Notes under the pieces: generated by a model
Told to the model about the DNA's origin: nothing
The model's database searches: none
What the model saw: the letters and a program-made list of their open reading frames with translations, nothing else
Assembly: GCA_947372365.1 (NCBI GenBank)
Contig: CANBTK010000132.1
Location: 1 to 6,091, forward strand
Direction: 5' to 3'
Length of the DNA: 6,091 bases
Source of the DNA: Flavipsychrobacter stenotrophus
GTDB taxonomy: Bacteria > Bacteroidota > Bacteroidia > Chitinophagales > Chitinophagaceae
Position numbers and translations under genes: made by a program
Shown: positions 4,155 to 6,091 of the stretch, piece by piece
Layout: each line of letters starts with the position of its first letter
Numbering within the stretch: position 1 is the first letter of the stretch

Positions 4155-6091
4155 ATGCAATTCGACAAGCTGGGTTTTACAGATAGCCAACTTATCAACA
4201 TATATACCGAACTCGTGCGCCCCCGCATGATAGAAGAAAAGATGCTGGTATTGCTGAGGCAGGGTAAAATAAGCAAGTGGTTTAGCGGCATTGGGCAGGA
4301 AGCTATATCTATAGGTGCCACCATGGCACTGGACAGCGATGAATATATCATGCCCATGCACCGCAACCTGGGCGTTTTTACCGCCCGCAAAATGCCTTTC
4401 GATAAGTTGTTTATGCAATGGCAGGGCAGTAAAGAAGGCTTTAGTAAGGCTCGCGAGCGCTCGTTTCACTTTGGCGCTAACGAATATCACATCTGTGGCA
4501 TGATATCGCACCTGGGGCCGCAGCTGGCAATAGCCGATGGCGTATCGCTGGCACATAAGCTAAAAAAAGAAGATAAAATATCGCTAGCTTTCAGTGGCGA
4601 TGGCGGCACCAGCGAGGGCGACTTCCACGAAGCCCTTAACGTAGCTGCCGTTTGGGGCCTGCCGGTTATTTTCCTGGTGGAAAATAATGGCTATGGGCTG
4701 AGTACCCCATCCAGCGAACAGTTTATTTGCAAGCAGATTGCCGACAAGGCGGTTGGCTTTGGCATGAAGGGGATTACAATTGATGGCAATAATGTGCTGG
4801 AAGTATATAAAACTATAGCAGAAGCCCGCCAGTACTGCATTACGGAGCAGAAACCTGTACTTGTAGAATGTATGACTTTCCGTATGCGCGGGCATGAAGA
4901 AGCCAGTGGCGTAAAATATGTACCTAAAGAACTTTTTGAAGAATGGGGCAAAAAAGACCCTGTAGTTAACTACGAAAATTACCTTAAAAGCCTGGGGCTG
5001 ATTGATGATGCTACTATACAAGGCATAAGGGATGGCATACAAAGGGAAATAGAAGATGGCATAAGCAAAGGTTTTGCCGCCCCACCAGTTGTAGCCAATA
5101 CTACTGAAGAAATGGCAGACGTTTATGCGCCATCTGCTACAATGGCTATCAACCCGGCATCAGATGCTGCTACCGAAAAGAAATTTATACAGGCTGTAAG
5201 CGATGGCTTGCGCCAGAGCATGGAGCAATACCCTAACCTGGTGCTTATGGGGCAAGATATTGCCGAATATGGCGGCGCATTTAAAGTAACCGAGGGATTT
5301 GTACAAATTTTCGGCAAAGAAAGGGTGCGCAATACCCCACTGTGCGAAAGTGCCATAGTTGGCGCAGCGCTGGGCCTGTCCATTAAAGGCTTCAAGTCAA
5401 TGATGGAGATGCAGTTTGCCGATTTTGTGACGGTTGGCTTTAACCAGATAGTTAATAACCTAGCCAAAATACACTACCGCTGGGGCCAGAATGCCGATGT
5501 GGTAATAAGGATGCCTACAGGCGCTGGCGTAGGCGCTGGGCCATTCCACTCGCAAAGCAATGAGGCTTGGTTTACCCATGTACCGGGCTTAAAAGTGGTG
5601 TACCCATCTAACCCGCATGATGCCAAAGGCCTGATGGCAGCTGCAATTGCCGACCCTAACCCTGTAATGTTCTTTGAGCATAAAGCACTGTACCGCAGCG
5701 TAAGTGGCATGGTACCTGACGATTATTATACCATAGAAATAGGCAAGGCCAAACAAGTAAGCGAGGGCAGCGATATTTCTATCATCACTTACGGCATGGG
5801 CGTTCATTGGGCTGTCGATTATGCAGCTAAGCACACAGGCATTTCTTTTGACATTGTGGACCTGCGCTCACTTTTACCTATTGACTATGATGCAGTTAAA
5901 GCATCGGTAATGCGCACGGGCAAGGTGTTACTGCTGCACGAAGATACCCTAACGGGCGGCATTGGCGGCGAACTGGCCGCCTGGATTGCAGAACATTGCT
6001 TTGCACTGCTTGATGCCCCGATAGTACGTTGCGCAAGCCTGGATACGCCTATACCTTTTGCCATAGAACTGGAAAAGAACTTTTTAGAATC
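4155..6091 (+). CDS. Fused E1 alpha/beta subunit of a 2-oxoacid dehydrogenase complex (C-terminus beyond the window)
   Basis: This is the thiamine-diphosphate-dependent E1 component, which decarboxylates a 2-oxoacid and passes the acyl group to the lipoyl E2 subunit. The frame is open for 645 codons to the edge; related fused chains run to about 660-690 residues, so little is missing. Residues 1 to about 290 form the alpha part: GQEA at 47-50, MHRNLG at 68-73, SHLGPQLAIADG at 118-129, the ThDP motif GDG (148-150) with NN (177-178) and 26 residues between, and RMRGHEEASG at 243-252. A linker of about 50 residues, rich in A, P and T near its end, leads to the beta part at about 340: GQDIAEYGG at 366-374, PLCESAIVG with catalytic-type E398, FHSQSNEAWF with H465, and the transketolase C-terminal domain from about 525 (DLRSLLPID, HEDTLTGGIGGE). 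Fused chains in Bacteroidota are usually annotated as 2-oxoisovalerate (branched-chain) dehydrogenase E1, bkdA-like; pyruvate cannot be excluded from sequence alone. The ATG at 4155 is the first in frame after a TAA at 4125. Confidence 0.95.
   Translation, partial: MQFDKLGFTDSQLINIYTELVRPRMIEEKMLVLLRQGKISKWFSGIGQEAISIGATMALDSDEYIMPMHRNLGVFTARKMPFDKLFMQWQGSKEGFSKARERSFHFGANEYHICGMISHLGPQLAIADGVSLAHKLKKEDKISLAFSGDGGTSEGDFHEALNVAAVWGLPVIFLVENNGYGLSTPSSEQFICKQIADKAVGFGMKGITIDGNNVLEVYKTIAEARQYCITEQKPVLVECMTFRMRGHEEASGVKYVPKELFEEWGKKDPVVNYENYLKSLGLIDDATIQGIRDGIQREIEDGISKGFAAPPVVANTTEEMADVYAPSATMAINPASDAATEKKFIQAVSDGLRQSMEQYPNLVLMGQDIAEYGGAFKVTEGFVQIFGKERVRNTPLCESAIVGAALGLSIKGFKSMMEMQFADFVTVGFNQIVNNLAKIHYRWGQNADVVIRMPTGAGVGAGPFHSQSNEAWFTHVPGLKVVYPSNPHDAKGLMAAAIADPNPVMFFEHKALYRSVSGMVPDDYYTIEIGKAKQVSEGSDISIITYGMGVHWAVDYAAKHTGISFDIVDLRSLLPIDYDAVKASVMRTGKVLLLHEDTLTGGIGGELAAWIAEHCFALLDAPIVRCASLDTPIPFAIELEKNFLE

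Noticed and set aside
4131..5834. Several minus-strand open frames of 78-152 codons and short plus-strand ones
   Set aside because: All overlap the fused E1 coding frame, whose ThDP and catalytic motifs are clear; none shows its own domain, signal or start context.

Overview
The window looks like a chromosomal segment of a Bacteroidota bacterium, probably close to the Chitinophagaceae (phylum likely, family tentative). Four things point there. SecA carries long N-terminal insertions. The E1 alpha and beta subunits of a 2-oxoacid dehydrogenase are fused in one chain. There are no Shine-Dalgarno sequences before the starts. Near-perfect TAnnTTTG -7 elements lie upstream of the genes.

Layout. 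Positions 1-2948 (minus strand) hold secA, complete at its N-terminus and cut by the window edge at its C-terminus. Positions 2949-3388 are a divergent intergenic region. It has a good secA promoter candidate, a weaker candidate for the rightward gene, several A-tracts and small repeats, and no convincing gene. Positions 3389-3925 (plus) encode a 178-residue secreted protein made of a signal peptide and three tandem repeats of about 49 residues; I cannot name the family with certainty. Positions 3926-4154 hold a heptamer-periodic hairpin, a rho-independent terminator, a second heptamer-periodic AT-rich array and a strong -7 element. Positions 4155-6091 (plus) encode the fused E1 alpha/beta chain and run off the right edge within a few residues of the expected C-terminus.

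The three genes form three separate transcription units. SecA drives Sec-dependent export, and the small protein is a likely Sec substrate by its signal peptide, but nothing in the sequence links the two beyond being neighbours. The E1 enzyme is core metabolism with its own promoter. There are no tRNA or rRNA genes, CRISPR arrays, transposases, phage genes or toxin-antitoxin pairs. The least ordinary items are the three-repeat secreted protein and the two arrays of 7-bp periodicity around the terminator and E1 promoter. I found no clear evidence of a new multi-gene system.
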